This document shows, in pieces, positions 1 to 10,386 of a stretch of DNA of 64,000 bases (its first letter is position 1; every line of letters starts with the position of its first letter). The notes under the pieces are model-generated. The model was given only the letters and a program-made list of their open reading frames with translations, did no database searches and was not told the DNA's origin. Source of the stretch: Micromonospora echinospora (GTDB taxonomy: Bacteria > Actinomycetota > Actinomycetes > Mycobacteriales > Micromonosporaceae); contig NZ_LT607413.1 of assembly GCF_900091495.1 (NCBI RefSeq), positions 3,735,001 through 3,799,000 of the forward strand, written 5' to 3'. Made by a program: the position numbers and the translations under genes.

Positions 1-1548
<1,548 letters not shown>

Positions 1549-1623
1549 AACATTCTGCTTGCGTCCACTGTGTGATTCACGGCTAACGAACAACCCGCCC
1601 GGTTGTTTGATATGTCGATAGTG

Positions 1624-1740
1624 TTACGGCGGTCATGGCGGAGGGGAAACGCCCGGTTACATTCCGAACCCGGAAGCTAAGCCCTCCAGCGCCGATGGTA
1701 CTGCACTCGGGAGGGTGTGGGAGAGTAGGACACCGCCGGA
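1624..1740 (+). rRNA. 5S ribosomal RNA
   Basis: A sequence of about 117 nt, some 75 nt after the 23S gene. Its ends pair (TACGGCGG with CCGCCG), and it carries the conserved CCGAACCCGGAAGCTAAG loop B/C region and the GGGAGAGTAGG stretch near the 3' end. It is the last gene of the rRNA operon and is followed directly by a strong terminator. The ends are uncertain by 1-3 bases. Confidence 0.95.
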
Positions 1741-1750
1741 CTTCTTTCAC

Positions 1751-1790
1751 GAGGGTCACCCTGTTGTCAGGGTGACCCTCGTTGTATTTC
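1751..1790 (+). terminator. rRNA operon terminator
   Basis: Perfect 13-bp stem (GAGGGTCACCCTG at 1751-1763 paired with 1768-1780) with a TTGT loop, followed by GTTGTATTTC. It begins 11 nt after the 5S gene. The rest of the gap to the convergent gene at 1907 shows nothing else recognisable. Confidence 0.92.
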
Positions 1791-1906
1791 CCGGGCTGTT
1801 CTGCGACACCCCGCCGGGGGTTGCCCGTGGGCTCTCCATCGGCTCTGCCGGCCTGCTCGCCGAGGACCAGGCCGGCGCTGGGGACGGTGCGGGTGCCTCG
1901 ACGAGG

Positions 1907-2593
1907 TCACGAGCGGGTTTGGATGCCCTCACGGATCTGACGGAACAGCGTGCCTGCCGCGTCGACGGGCCGGCCGGGGAACATCCCCATCGCGACACTG
2001 CCGTGGTCGGCCCAACCGCAGACCGCGAAGTCGCCGCCCTCACCGCTGGTCGTGCCGCACTTCATCACCCCGCCGAGGCGTCCGGCCGGCACCTCACGCA
2101 GCCCTTCCACCGCTCCGGTCTCGTCGGTCATCATCTCGAACAGGGTGTTCAGCTCGCGTTCCGGCTGCCAGAGCAGAGTAGTGCCGCCGAAGACGAGCAC
2201 GGACTTCCGGGCGTCCGCCGGATCCTGGTAGACCACGCCGAGGCTCCGGTCCAGCGCGATGCTGGCCGCGAACCCGCTGCGCAGGTAGTCCGCCGTGCTC
2301 CGGGCCCGCTCGCTGTCGTCCTGCCGGAGGCCGGCGACCTCGGGACGTACCGTGAGGTCGGTGTCCTTCTGCTGGGCCACCCGCCAGCCGAAGGTGCCGA
2401 AGACTGCGGCGCCGAGCAGCCCGACGGCGAGCCCCGCGCCCATGGCGACCTTCCAGCGCCGCGAGCGGGGCGCGCGCGGCCTGCTCTCCTCGTCGTCCGC
2501 TGTGGGATGGCCGAGTCGGATCGGTTCCATGGTGAGGTCGATCTGCTCCGACCGGTCGGACGACGAACGCTCGGACAGGTGTGCGTCGGACAT
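1907..2593 (-). CDS. Membrane-anchored conserved actinobacterial protein (WADHGS domain)
   Basis: Protein of 228 aa with no function I recognise. The N-terminal ~48 residues are hydrophilic and Arg/Ser-rich. A single membrane segment follows (about residues 49-70, AMGAGLAVGLLGAAVFGTFG), then a ~155-residue C-terminal domain predicted to lie outside the cell. That domain ends in a Cys-Gly-Trp-Ala-Asp-His-Gly-Ser block and a TL-x3-RE-x-I terminus. The same domain with the same block closes the proline-rich protein at 14414-16138, so the two are paralogues. The ATG at 2593 was chosen because upstream frame lies inside the divergent valS gene. The 70-bp gap to valS must hold both promoters. Function unknown. 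Confidence 0.8.
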   Translation of the reverse strand: MSDAHLSERSSSDRSEQIDLTMEPIRLGHPTADDEESRPRAPRSRRWKVAMGAGLAVGLLGAAVFGTFGWRVAQQKDTDLTVRPEVAGLRQDDSERARSTADYLRSGFAASIALDRSLGVVYQDPADARKSVLVFGGTTLLWQPERELNTLFEMMTDETGAVEGLREVPAGRLGGVMKCGTTSGEGGDFAVCGWADHGSVAMGMFPGRPVDAAGTLFRQIREGIQTRS

Positions 2594-2663
2594 GTCCGCC
2601 ACCGTACGCGAACCACCGGTGGCGCACGTCAGGTCCGCCGAAGCGCTCCGTAGACTTTGACGA

Positions 2664-5282
2664 GTGACCGACAGACTGGATGCCCGACGCCCCGACGCCC
2701 CCGAACTGCCCGCCCAGTACCAGCCGGGTGAGGTAGAGCAGCGACGGTACGAGCAGTGGGTAGCCGGCGGCCACTTCCGGGCGTCGGCGCAGAGTGACAA
2801 GCCTCCGTTCACCATCGTCATCCCGCCGCCGAACGTCACTGGCTCGCTGCACATGGGGCACGCCCTCGACCACACGGTCCAGGACGCGCTGGTCCGGCGT
2901 AAGCGGATGCAGGGCTTCGAGGCGCTCTGGCTGCCCGGCATGGACCACGCGGGCATCGCCACCCAGAACGTGGTGGAGCGGCAGCTCGCCGCCCAGGGGC
3001 TCTCCCGGCACGATCTCGGCCGGGAGAAGTTCGTCGAGCGGGTCTGGCAGTGGAAGGCGGAGTCGGGCGGCGCGATCCTCGGCCAGATGCGCCGGCTCGG
3101 CGACTCGGTCGACTGGGACCGCGAGCGTTTCACCATGGACGAGGGGCTCTCCCGGGCCGTCCAGACGATCTTCAAGAAGCTCTACGACGACGGGCTGATC
3201 TACCGGGCCAACCGCATCATCAACTGGTGCCCGCGCTGCCTGACCGCGCTGTCGGACATCGAGGTGGAACACACCGACGACGACGGCGAGCTGGTCTCCA
3301 TCCGGTACAGCGACGACGTGGTGGTGGCCACCACCCGGGCCGAGACGATGCTTGGCGACACCGCGGTGGCGGTGCACCCCGACGACGAGCGGTACAAGCA
3401 CCTGATCGGCACCGAGGTGGAGGTGCCGTTGACCGGACGGCGCATCCCTATCGTGGGGGACGAGCACGTCGACCCGTCCTTCGGCACCGGCATGGTCAAG
3501 GTGACCCCGGCGCACGACCCGAACGACTTCGAGATCGGCCAGCGGCACGACCTGCCGGCCCTGACCGTGATGGACGAGCGGGGCGTGATCACCGCGCACG
3601 GTCCGTTCGAGGGGCTGGACCGGTTCGAGGCCCGCCCGGCGATCGTGGCGGCGCTGCGCGAGCAGGGCCGGATCGTCGCGGAGAAGCGGCCGTACGTGCA
3701 CGCGGTGGGGCACTGCTCGCGGTGCCGTACGACGGTGGAGCCGCGACTGTCGTTGCAGTGGTTCGTCAACACCACCCCGCTGGCCCAGGCGGCCGGCGAC
3801 GCGGTGCGCGACGGCCGGGTGCGGATCGAGCCGGCGGAGCTGTCGAAGCGGTACTTCGCCTGGGTCGACAACATGCACGACTGGTGTATCTCGCGTCAGC
3901 TCTGGTGGGGGCACCGCATTCCGGTCTGGTACGGCCCGGACGGCGAGGTGGTCTGCGTCGGCCCGAACGAGCAACCGCCCACCGGCGAGGGCTGGCGGCA
4001 GGACGAGGACGTCCTGGACACCTGGTTCTCCAGCGGCCTGTGGCCGTTCTCCACGCTGGGCTGGCCGGAGCAGACCCCGGACCTGGCGAAGTTCTACCCG
4101 ACCAGCGTGCTGGTCACCGGCTACGACATCCTCTTCTTCTGGGTAGCCCGGATGATGATGTTCGGCCTCTACGCGATGGACGGCAAGCCGCCGTTCGACG
4201 TGGTGGCCCTGCACGGCATGGTCCGGGACGAGTTCGGCAAGAAGATGTCGAAGTCGTTCGGCAACGTGGTCGACCCGTTGGACTGGATCGACCGGTACGG
4301 CGCGGACGCCACCCGGTTCACCCTGGCCCGGGGCGCGAACCCGGGCGGGGACGTGCCGGTCAGCGAGGACTGGTGCCAGGGCTCGCGGAACTTCTGCAAC
4401 AAGCTCTGGAACGCCACCCGGTTCGCGCTGATGAACGGCGCGCACACCACCGGGCCGCTGCCGGCCGCCGCCGAGCTGTCGACCGTCGACCGGTGGATCC
4501 TGTCCCGGCTGGCGCACGTCACCGCCGAGGTGGACGCGCAGTTCGAGGCGTACGAGTTCGCGAAGGTCTGCGACCTGCTGTACCACTTCGCCTGGGACGA
4601 CGTCTGCGACTGGTACGTGGAGCTGAGCAAGCCGGTGCTCGCCGAGGGCGGCGCGGCGGCCGACGCCACGCGCCGGGTGCTCGGCCACGTGCTCGACCAG
4701 TTGCTGCGACTGCTGCACCCGGTCATCCCGTTCGTCACCGACGAGCTGTGGACCGCGCTGAGCGGCGGCGAGACGCTCCTGGCGGCCAGCTGGCCGGTGG
4801 CCGACCGTACGCTGGTCGACGACGCCGCGGAGGGCGAGGTCGGCACCGTCCAGCGGGTGGTGACCGAGATCCGCCGGTTCCGCTCCGACCAGGGGCTGCG
4901 GCCGACCCAGCGGGTGGTCGCCCGGCTCGACGGGCTCGTCGGGGCGGGCGTGGCCGCGCACGAGCGGCTGATCCGTTCGCTGGTCCGGCTCGACGCGGCC
5001 GGGGAGGACTTCCAAGCCAGCGCCACGTTGACCCTGCCCGGTGAGGTGGTGGTCGCGCTGGACACCCGGGGCTCAATCGACGTGGCCGCCGAGCGGGCCC
5101 GGCTGACCAAGGACCGAGCGGCGGCCGAGAAGGAGGTCGCGCAGGCGCGGGCGAAGCTGGACAACCCGGCCTTCGTCGGCAAGGCCCCCGAGCCGGTGGT
5201 CAACAAGATCCGTGACCGGCTCGCGGCGGCCGAGGCCGACCTCGTCCGGATCGACGCTGCCCTGGAGGCGCTGCTCCCGTGA
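2664..5282 (+). CDS. valS: Valyl-tRNA synthetase
   Basis: Charges tRNA-Val with valine in the cytoplasm. The 872-aa length is normal for bacterial ValRS. The class I signatures are intact: HMGH at residues 63-66 after PPPNVTG, and KMSKS at 527-531. The editing (CP1) domain lies between them, and the C-terminus ends in the coiled-coil arm typical of ValRS (about 800-870, rich in Arg/Ala/Glu). The start is GTG at 2664. Its stop overlaps the folC start by 4 bp (GTGA), which implies translational coupling. The order valS-folC-DUF4233-ndk matches M. tuberculosis Rv2448c-Rv2445c. Confidence 0.98.
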   Translation: MTDRLDARRPDAPELPAQYQPGEVEQRRYEQWVAGGHFRASAQSDKPPFTIVIPPPNVTGSLHMGHALDHTVQDALVRRKRMQGFEALWLPGMDHAGIATQNVVERQLAAQGLSRHDLGREKFVERVWQWKAESGGAILGQMRRLGDSVDWDRERFTMDEGLSRAVQTIFKKLYDDGLIYRANRIINWCPRCLTALSDIEVEHTDDDGELVSIRYSDDVVVATTRAETMLGDTAVAVHPDDERYKHLIGTEVEVPLTGRRIPIVGDEHVDPSFGTGMVKVTPAHDPNDFEIGQRHDLPALTVMDERGVITAHGPFEGLDRFEARPAIVAALREQGRIVAEKRPYVHAVGHCSRCRTTVEPRLSLQWFVNTTPLAQAAGDAVRDGRVRIEPAELSKRYFAWVDNMHDWCISRQLWWGHRIPVWYGPDGEVVCVGPNEQPPTGEGWRQDEDVLDTWFSSGLWPFSTLGWPEQTPDLAKFYPTSVLVTGYDILFFWVARMMMFGLYAMDGKPPFDVVALHGMVRDEFGKKMSKSFGNVVDPLDWIDRYGADATRFTLARGANPGGDVPVSEDWCQGSRNFCNKLWNATRFALMNGAHTTGPLPAAAELSTVDRWILSRLAHVTAEVDAQFEAYEFAKVCDLLYHFAWDDVCDWYVELSKPVLAEGGAAADATRRVLGHVLDQLLRLLHPVIPFVTDELWTALSGGETLLAASWPVADRTLVDDAAEGEVGTVQRVVTEIRRFRSDQGLRPTQRVVARLDGLVGAGVAAHERLIRSLVRLDAAGEDFQASATLTLPGEVVVALDTRGSIDVAAERARLTKDRAAAEKEVAQARAKLDNPAFVGKAPEPVVNKIRDRLAAAEADLVRIDAALEALLP

Positions 5283-6640
5283 CCGACCGTACCGACCGCA
5301 CCGGCAGTCCCGACCGGACGGGTTTCGCCGCCGTCGAGGCGGAACTCGCCGGCCGTGGCTTCACCCGCATGGTGTTCGAGCTGGACCGTATCGAGATGCT
5401 GCTGGACCTGCTCGGCAGCCCGCAGCGGGCGTACCCGTCGATCCACCTGACCGGCACCAACGGCAAGACCTCGACCGCCCGGATGATCGACTCGCTGCTG
5501 CGGGCGTTCGGGCTGCACACCGGCCGGTACACCAGCCCGCACCTGGAGACCGTCCGGGAGCGGATCAGCCTGGACGGGGAGCCGGTCGGCGAGGAGCGTT
5601 TCGTCGGCACGTACCGGGAGATCGCGCCGCTGGCCGCGCTGGTCGACCAGCGGTCCGCCGAGCCGCTGACCTACTTCGACATGACCACCGCCGTGGCGTT
5701 CGCCACGTTCGCCGACGCGCCGGTCGACGTCGCGGTGGTGGAGGTCGGCCTGGGCGGGGCGGAGGACGCGACCAACGTGATCCAGGCCGGGGTGTGCGTG
5801 CTGACCCCGATCGGGCTCGACCACACCGAGTGGCTCGGCGACACGATCGAGGACATCGCCCTGGCCAAGGCGGGCATCATCCACAAGGGCGCCACGGTGA
5901 TCTCCGCGGCTCAGGACGAGGAGGCCGCCCGGCCGATCCTGGAACGCTGCGCCGAGGTGGACGCGACCATCGCCCGGGAGGGGGCCGAGTTCGGCGTCCT
6001 GCGGCGATCGGTGGCGGTCGGCGGGCAGGTGCTGACCCTCCAGGGCCTCGGCGGTGTGTACGACGAGGTCTTCGTCCCGCTGCACGGCGCGCACCAGGCG
6101 CAGAACGCGGCGGTGGCGCTGGCGGCGGTCGAGGCGTTCCTCGGCGCGGGCGCGAAGCGTCAGCTGGACATGGAGACCGTCCGGGAGGGTTTCGCCACGG
6201 CCAGCTCGCCCGGCCGGCTGGAGCGGGTCCGGACGGCCCCGACGGTGCTGCTGGACGGCGCGCACAACCCGCACGGGATGACCGCCACGGTCACCGCGTT
6301 GCAGGAGGAGTTCGCGTTCAGCAAGCTGGTCGCCGTGGTCGCGGTGCTCGCCGACAAGGACGCGGCGAGCCTGCTGGAGCTGCTGGAACCGGTGGTCGAC
6401 CAGTTGGTGGTGACCCGCAACAGCTCACCCCGGGCGATGCCCGTGGCGGAGTTGGCCGCGCTGGCCGCCGAGGTCTTCGGCCCGGACCGGGTGGAGAGCG
6501 CCGAGGAGATGCCGGACGCGATCGAGGCGGCCGTCGCGCTCGCCGAGTCCGACGTACCGGGGGAGCTGAGTGGCGTGGGCGTGCTGATCACCGGGTCGGT
6601 GGTGACGGTGGCCGACGCCCGTCGGCTGCTGAAGCGGTGA
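5279..6640 (+). CDS. folC: Folylpolyglutamate synthase / dihydrofolate synthase
   Basis: Adds glutamate to folates, and in bacteria usually also makes dihydrofolate from dihydropteroate. The 453-aa protein has the Mur-ligase-type P-loop [13 protein letters not shown] (about residues 59-71), the following GRYTSPHLE segment, the ATP/substrate motif [13 protein letters not shown] (about 157-169) and the C-terminal domain with [10 protein letters not shown]. The GTG start overlaps the valS stop by 4 bp. Its own stop overlaps the next gene's GTG in the same way, so three genes are chained. Confidence 0.96.
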   Translation: MTDRTDRTGSPDRTGFAAVEAELAGRGFTRMVFELDRIEMLLDLLGSPQRAYPSIHLTGTNGKTSTARMIDSLLRAFGLHTGRYTSPHLETVRERISLDGEPVGEERFVGTYREIAPLAALVDQRSAEPLTYFDMTTAVAFATFADAPVDVAVVEVGLGGAEDATNVIQAGVCVLTPIGLDHTEWLGDTIEDIALAKAGIIHKGATVISAAQDEEAARPILERCAEVDATIAREGAEFGVLRRSVAVGGQVLTLQGLGGVYDEVFVPLHGAHQAQNAAVALAAVEAFLGAGAKRQLDMETVREGFATASSPGRLERVRTAPTVLLDGAHNPHGMTATVTALQEEFAFSKLVAVVAVLADKDAASLLELLEPVVDQLVVTRNSSPRAMPVAELAALAAEVFGPDRVESAEEMPDAIEAAVALAESDVPGELSGVGVLITGSVVTVADARRLLKR

Positions 6641-7116
6641 GCGGCGCCGAGCCGGGCCACCGGCCGGACCCGGCGCCGGGCACCGGGAGTTCGGACGGGC
6701 CGGAGATGCCGGGCGGCCCGCCCGGGGAGCGGGACGCGGGAGCGTCCGGTCCGGACGGGGCGCTGCCACCAGCCGGCCGCCGCTCCGGGCTGCGTAACCC
6801 GGAGCGCGCGGTACGCGGACTGGGTTCCGCCGTGCTGGCCCTGGAGGCGCTGGTGCTGTTGCTGGCGATCCAACCGATCCGGGTGCTCGGCGGCCAGCTC
6901 AGCGGTGCCGCGATCGGCCTGATCGTCGGCCTGGCCGTGATGGCGGTGCTGCTTGCCGGCCTGATGGGCCGCCGCTGGGCGTGGCACCTGGGCACCCTGC
7001 TGCAGGTCGTGCTCGCGCTCGGCGGGTTCCTGCACCTGTCGCTGGCGGCGCTCGGCGTCATCTTCGGCCTGGTGTGGGCGTACGCGTTGCACGTCCGGCG
7101 GGTGATCCTGGGCTGA
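6637..7116 (+). CDS. DUF4233 membrane protein
   Basis: Protein of 159 aa. A Pro/Gly/Asp-rich N-terminal tail (about 50 residues) precedes a small integral membrane domain with three to four hydrophobic segments, starting around LGSAVLALEALVLLLAIQPI and ending in a short basic tail (HVRRVILG). It corresponds in position and type to M. tuberculosis Rv2446c, the conserved membrane protein that follows folC in actinobacteria. The GTG start overlaps the folC stop. Its biochemical role is not known; the constant linkage to folC suggests a related housekeeping role, but that is inference. Confidence 0.85.
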   Translation: MSGAEPGHRPDPAPGTGSSDGPEMPGGPPGERDAGASGPDGALPPAGRRSGLRNPERAVRGLGSAVLALEALVLLLAIQPIRVLGGQLSGAAIGLIVGLAVMAVLLAGLMGRRWAWHLGTLLQVVLALGGFLHLSLAALGVIFGLVWAYALHVRRVILG

Positions 7117-7134
7117 CCGGCCCGCCGGACGGGC

Positions 7135-8907
7135 TCAGGCGTCGGCGCGGGTGCGCCACTGGGTGAGCGCGATGCCGTGGCCGTCCGGGTCCCGGAAGGC
7201 GGCGGCCCAGACGTCCAGCTTCGCGCCCCGGTTGACCACCCTCGGGGCGTAGGTGAAGCGGACGCCGGACTCGCGCAGCCGGTCGTACGCGGCCTGGATG
7301 TCGTCCACCTCGAGGTTGACGTGGACGAGCCGGCGGCTGATCGGCGCGGCCTCGCTGACCTCGCGCAGCACCAGCCGGGTGCTGCCGGAGGCGAGGACGG
7401 CGTTGCCCGGGCCCCGGTCGACCTCCGTGAAGCCCAGGGTGTCCCGGTAGAACTCCATCGACCGGTCCAGGTCGGTGACGAGCACGGTGATCCCGACGCC
7501 GCTGATCGGGGTGGCGGTGCCGGCCCCCGCGTCGTACCCGAAGATCGCCTCGTCCAGGTCGTCGGCGGCGGGTTCGTCGTCGGGGGCGTCCAGGGGGATG
7601 TCGACCGGATCGACGATCGGTTCGTCGACGCGCTGCCGGACGGGGACGACCGGCGTGCCGCCCGGTGCCCCGGCCGGCGTGCCCTGCCCCGTCGACGTGG
7701 CCCGCTCGGCTGACGGGTCCTGCGCGGTCGACGTGCCCTGGTCCGTCGGCTGGACCGGCTGGGGCGACCCGATGAACTCGACCCGCTCGGTCGGCTCGTC
7801 GGCCTCGTCCGCCCCGGCCCGCCTGACCGGCTCGATCGGTTCGTCCGCCTCGGTCCTCCTGATCGTCACGGTCGGCTCGTCCGCCGCGACCGGCTCGACC
7901 CGCTCGGGCGAGGGCTCGCCGTCCGGGTCGCGCGGGGCGGACGCGGCGCGGATCGCGTCGGGGTCGTCGGGGGCCTCGTCGTACGGATCGCGGTACGGGG
8001 AGGCGGGACGGGTGCCCGGATCGCCCGGGGTCTCGCCGTACGGGTCGCGGTACGGGGACGCGGGACTGTCGAGGTCCGGGTCGCCGGGCAGGTCGTCGTA
8101 CGGGTCCCGGTACGGGCGGAGCGGCCGGGTGGCGTACGGGTCGTCGGGCGGGCCGGCGTACGGGTCGCCGTACGTCATCGGCGGGCCGTCCTCGGCGGGC
8201 GGGCGCGGGGCGGGGGTGGCCCGGCGGGGCAGCGGGGCGGGCGACTCCACGAGGGTGCCCTCCAGCACCACCGGGCCGCCCGGACGCTGGTGGACCACCA
8301 CCGCTTCCCGGTCGTCGCCGAGGTCGTCGAGGAGCGGGTCCGGGCCGGGTGCGTCGCGGTAGTCGTCGTCCGGGCCGCGCTCGGCCCACGGCGGCGCGTC
8401 CTGCTGGATGAGGACCTCGTCGAGCGGATCCGCGCCGGCGTACTCCGGCGGCAGGTCGGCCACGGTCGCGGCCGTCTCGGCGTGGGTGGGGACCTCGTCC
8501 CAGAGCACCCGGATCCGGCGCTGGTCGTCGAGGGCGACCCGGATGGGCAGCGTCTGCCCGATCGCGGGCCACTTGGCGACCGGCACCCGCGGCTCGATGA
8601 TCTTCTTGGACCGGGGCGGCAGCCCGGGGGCGTCGATGACGAGCTGCAACTCGCAGCGGCCGAAGGAATACGAGGTGGGTGGCTCGGAGGCGCTGTGCAC
8701 GTGCCCGACGCCGATCACCCAGGCCCGCCCGCCGGTCTTGAAGGTGGCCAGTGCGATGCACAGGGCCACCAGCGCCACGCCCAGTGCGACGATCGACCAG
8801 CTCGTCATGCCGAGCCCGAACAGGACCACGAAGGTCGCCACGGTGCCCAGCACCGCCGCGATCAGCTTCCGCACCGGCGCGATCGACCGGTTTCCGCCAT
8901 TCGCCAC
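7135..8907 (-). CDS. Fusion protein: two-segment membrane domain, DPY-repeat linker, VOC domain
   Basis: Protein of 590 aa. Residues about 10-60 hold two membrane segments (LIAAVLGTVATFVVLFGLGM; IVALGVALVALCIALATF). A ~90-residue beta-rich region containing SYSFGRCELQLVIDAPG follows. The middle (about 160-460) is low-complexity Asp/Pro/Arg with four PYRDPYD-like repeats encoded by DNA repeats spaced 57-60 bp apart (about 7981, 8038, 8098, 8158). The last ~125 residues form a VOC (glyoxalase/bleomycin-resistance) fold. The usual first metal His is Thr (GITVLV) and the final Glu is Ala (DPDGHGIALTQW), so metal-dependent catalysis is doubtful. GTG at 8907 is preferred over the upstream TTG at 8928 because GGGAGG lies 6 nt before it. 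The gene faces against its neighbours inside the folC-ndk block. Confidence 0.8.
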   Translation of the reverse strand: MANGGNRSIAPVRKLIAAVLGTVATFVVLFGLGMTSWSIVALGVALVALCIALATFKTGGRAWVIGVGHVHSASEPPTSYSFGRCELQLVIDAPGLPPRSKKIIEPRVPVAKWPAIGQTLPIRVALDDQRRIRVLWDEVPTHAETAATVADLPPEYAGADPLDEVLIQQDAPPWAERGPDDDYRDAPGPDPLLDDLGDDREAVVVHQRPGGPVVLEGTLVESPAPLPRRATPAPRPPAEDGPPMTYGDPYAGPPDDPYATRPLRPYRDPYDDLPGDPDLDSPASPYRDPYGETPGDPGTRPASPYRDPYDEAPDDPDAIRAASAPRDPDGEPSPERVEPVAADEPTVTIRRTEADEPIEPVRRAGADEADEPTERVEFIGSPQPVQPTDQGTSTAQDPSAERATSTGQGTPAGAPGGTPVVPVRQRVDEPIVDPVDIPLDAPDDEPAADDLDEAIFGYDAGAGTATPISGVGITVLVTDLDRSMEFYRDTLGFTEVDRGPGNAVLASGSTRLVLREVSEAAPISRRLVHVNLEVDDIQAAYDRLRESGVRFTYAPRVVNRGAKLDVWAAAFRDPDGHGIALTQWRTRADA

Positions 8908-9050
8908 TGTGGACCTCCCGAGGGTCAAGGGCCAGGCTAGGCCGGAACAGCGGCGGAAGGAAGAAGCATCCGCCGCGCCGGTGCCGGGGCCGGGTCGCTA
9001 GGCTGACCGTACCGAGCCGTACCGAATTCCGCGCACAGGAGGAAACCAGC

Positions 9051-9476
9051 GTGTCCAGCATCAGCCCGGACGAGCGCACGCTCGTACTGATCAAGCCTGA
9101 CGCGGTCCGGCGCGGCCTGGTCGGCGAGATCCTCTCCCGTTTCGAGCGCAAGGGCCTGCGGATCGACGCCCTGGTGTCGCGGACGATGGACGCGGCGCTG
9201 GCCGACGAGCACTACGCCGAGCACGTCGACAAGCCGTTCTACCCGCCACTGAAGGACTTCATGACCGGCGGGCCGCTGGTCGCCCTGGTGCTCTCCGGCG
9301 ACCAGGTGATCGACGTGGTGCGCGGGCTGATCGGCGCGACCGACGGACGCCGGGCCGCCGCCGGCACGATCCGGGGTGACCTGTCCCTGTCGAACCGGGA
9401 GAACCTGGTGCACGCCTCCGACTCGGTGGACAGCGCCAAGCGGGAGATTGCGCTCTGGTTCCCCGAGCTCGGCTGA
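9051..9476 (+). CDS. ndk: Nucleoside diphosphate kinase
   Basis: Transfers phosphate between nucleoside tri- and diphosphates through a phospho-His. The 141-aa length is standard. The TLVLIKPDAV start is typical, and the active-site His lies in NLVHASDSVDSA (His about residue 121). The GTG start has AGGAGG at 9037-9042, 8 nt upstream. The gene follows valS-folC-DUF4233 as in mycobacteria, but a reverse-strand gene separates it here, so it needs its own promoter in 8908-9036. It converges with the next gene across a dispersed hairpin repeat. Confidence 0.97.
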   Translation: MSSISPDERTLVLIKPDAVRRGLVGEILSRFERKGLRIDALVSRTMDAALADEHYAEHVDKPFYPPLKDFMTGGPLVALVLSGDQVIDVVRGLIGATDGRRAAAGTIRGDLSLSNRENLVHASDSVDSAKREIALWFPELG

Positions 9477-9499
9477 GCGTCCCGGCCTTCCCGGGCGCC

Positions 9500-9552
9500 T
9501 GCAGGGGCCCCCTGCTACGCGAAACGCGGTAACCGGGGACCCCTGCCACCAC
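9500..9552. repeat. Dispersed double-palindrome hairpin element, copy 1
   Basis: Two CAGGGG(N)CCCCTG-type palindromes flank a short loop (GCGAAACGC). The whole segment folds back on itself through CTGCTAC/GGTAACCG. It lies between the convergent ends of ndk (9476) and the AhpD-like gene (9554) and probably terminates both. Other copies are near 27930, 48585, 54532 and 59376. Confidence 0.85.
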
Positions 9553-9553
9553 C

Positions 9554-9994
9554 TCAGTCGGTGGGCGGCTGGGTGCGGGTGGTCACCGAGATCCGGTTCC
9601 AGACGTTGATCGTGGCGATGGCCAGGACCAGGTCGGCCACCTCCTTCGCGGCGAAGACCCGGGTCGCCTCGTCCCACACCTCGTCCGGTACGCCGTGCTC
9701 GCCGAGCCGGGTGACCGCGTCGGTGAGCGCCAGCGCGGCCCGTTCCCGCTCGTCGAAGAAGGGCGCGTCGTGCCAGGCGGCGACCGCGAACAGCCGACGG
9801 CTTGACTCGCCCGCGTCGAGCGCCTCCCGGCTGTGCATGTCGACGCAGAAGGCGCAGCCGTTCACCATCGACGCGCGCAGCTTCACCAGCTCCAGCACCC
9901 GGTGCTCGACGTTTGCGCGGACGTACTTCTCCAGCCCGAGTACCGCCCGGTACGCCTCCGGCGCGACCTGGGCCACGTTCATCCGTGCCTGCAT
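9554..9994 (-). CDS. AhpD-like carboxymuconolactone decarboxylase family protein
   Basis: Protein of 146 aa. It has the CMD/AhpD core with a redox CxxC pair (Cys47-Ala-Phe-Cys50) followed by a conserved His (VDMH, His54), as in small alkylhydroperoxidase-like proteins. The family reduces peroxides or acts as a thiol oxidoreductase; the substrate cannot be told from sequence. The ATG at 9994 was chosen because GGGAGGA lies just upstream; longer frames run into the ileS leader. The ileS promoter and leader start on the other side, so the two genes are divergent. Confidence 0.88.
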   Translation of the reverse strand: MQARMNVAQVAPEAYRAVLGLEKYVRANVEHRVLELVKLRASMVNGCAFCVDMHSREALDAGESSRRLFAVAAWHDAPFFDERERAALALTDAVTRLGEHGVPDEVWDEATRVFAAKEVADLVLAIATINVWNRISVTTRTQPPTD

Positions 9995-10139
9995 GGGTCC
10001 TCCCTCGTCCGTGTCCTGCACCGACCTGACGGGCCGGCCCGCCCGGGTGTGACCGGCCCCGGGTGAGAGCCGCGTCACCCCGGGCCGTCGAGCCGGCGGG
10101 GCGGTTACTCGGCGGCGGGGGGCGTACCCGGTCGAGTAC

Positions 10140-10386
10140 GCTTGTCGGCACAGGCGACGACCCGGCCATCACCGGTGAGCCTCCGGAAGAAAGGACGCGT
10201 CGCGTCCGAGTAGAACCGGACGGGTCCGGCCCGTCACAGCCGGCCAACGAGCGGGCGGTCGTTCTCGGCCGCCAAGCGGGGTGGTACCGCGGGCCCGACC
10301 CGGGACGCCGACGACGGCGTCACCCGGCGACGGCTCGTCCTCGCAGACCCACGAACCGTGAGCTGCTGCTGAGGAGTGCACCCCCG
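10140..10386 (+). promoter_or_regulatory. T-box riboswitch leader of ileS (translational type)
   Basis: The ileS leader carries the T-box core GGGGTGGTACCGCG (about 10278-10291). Its UGGU (10282-10285) can pair with the ACCA 3' end of uncharged tRNA-Ile. The specifier AUC (10168-10170, Ile) sits in the CCATCA loop of a very short stem I (CCGG 10162-10165 with 10172-10175), as in actinobacterial ultrashort T-boxes. Stem II is GGACGCG/CGCGTCC (10193-10207). CCTCGCAG (10339-10346) can pair with CTGCTGAGG (10366-10374, one bulge), which hides the Shine-Dalgarno GAGGAG (10371-10376) of ileS. There is no U-tract terminator. Expected behaviour: low charged tRNA-Ile exposes the ribosome site. Ends are approximate. 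Confidence 0.93.

Noticed and set aside
2143..2156. SOS-box-like GAAC-AGGGT-GTTC
   Set aside because: The spacer is 5 nt rather than 4, and the site lies inside a coding region far from a gene start.
2094..5015. A ~970-codon open frame on the strand opposite valS
   Set aside because: High GC at third codon positions leaves antisense frames open. The translation is a low-complexity Arg/Pro/Gly/Val mix without domains, while valS on the other strand has every family motif. The same reasoning removes the long antisense frames opposite ileS, rne, lepA and comEC.
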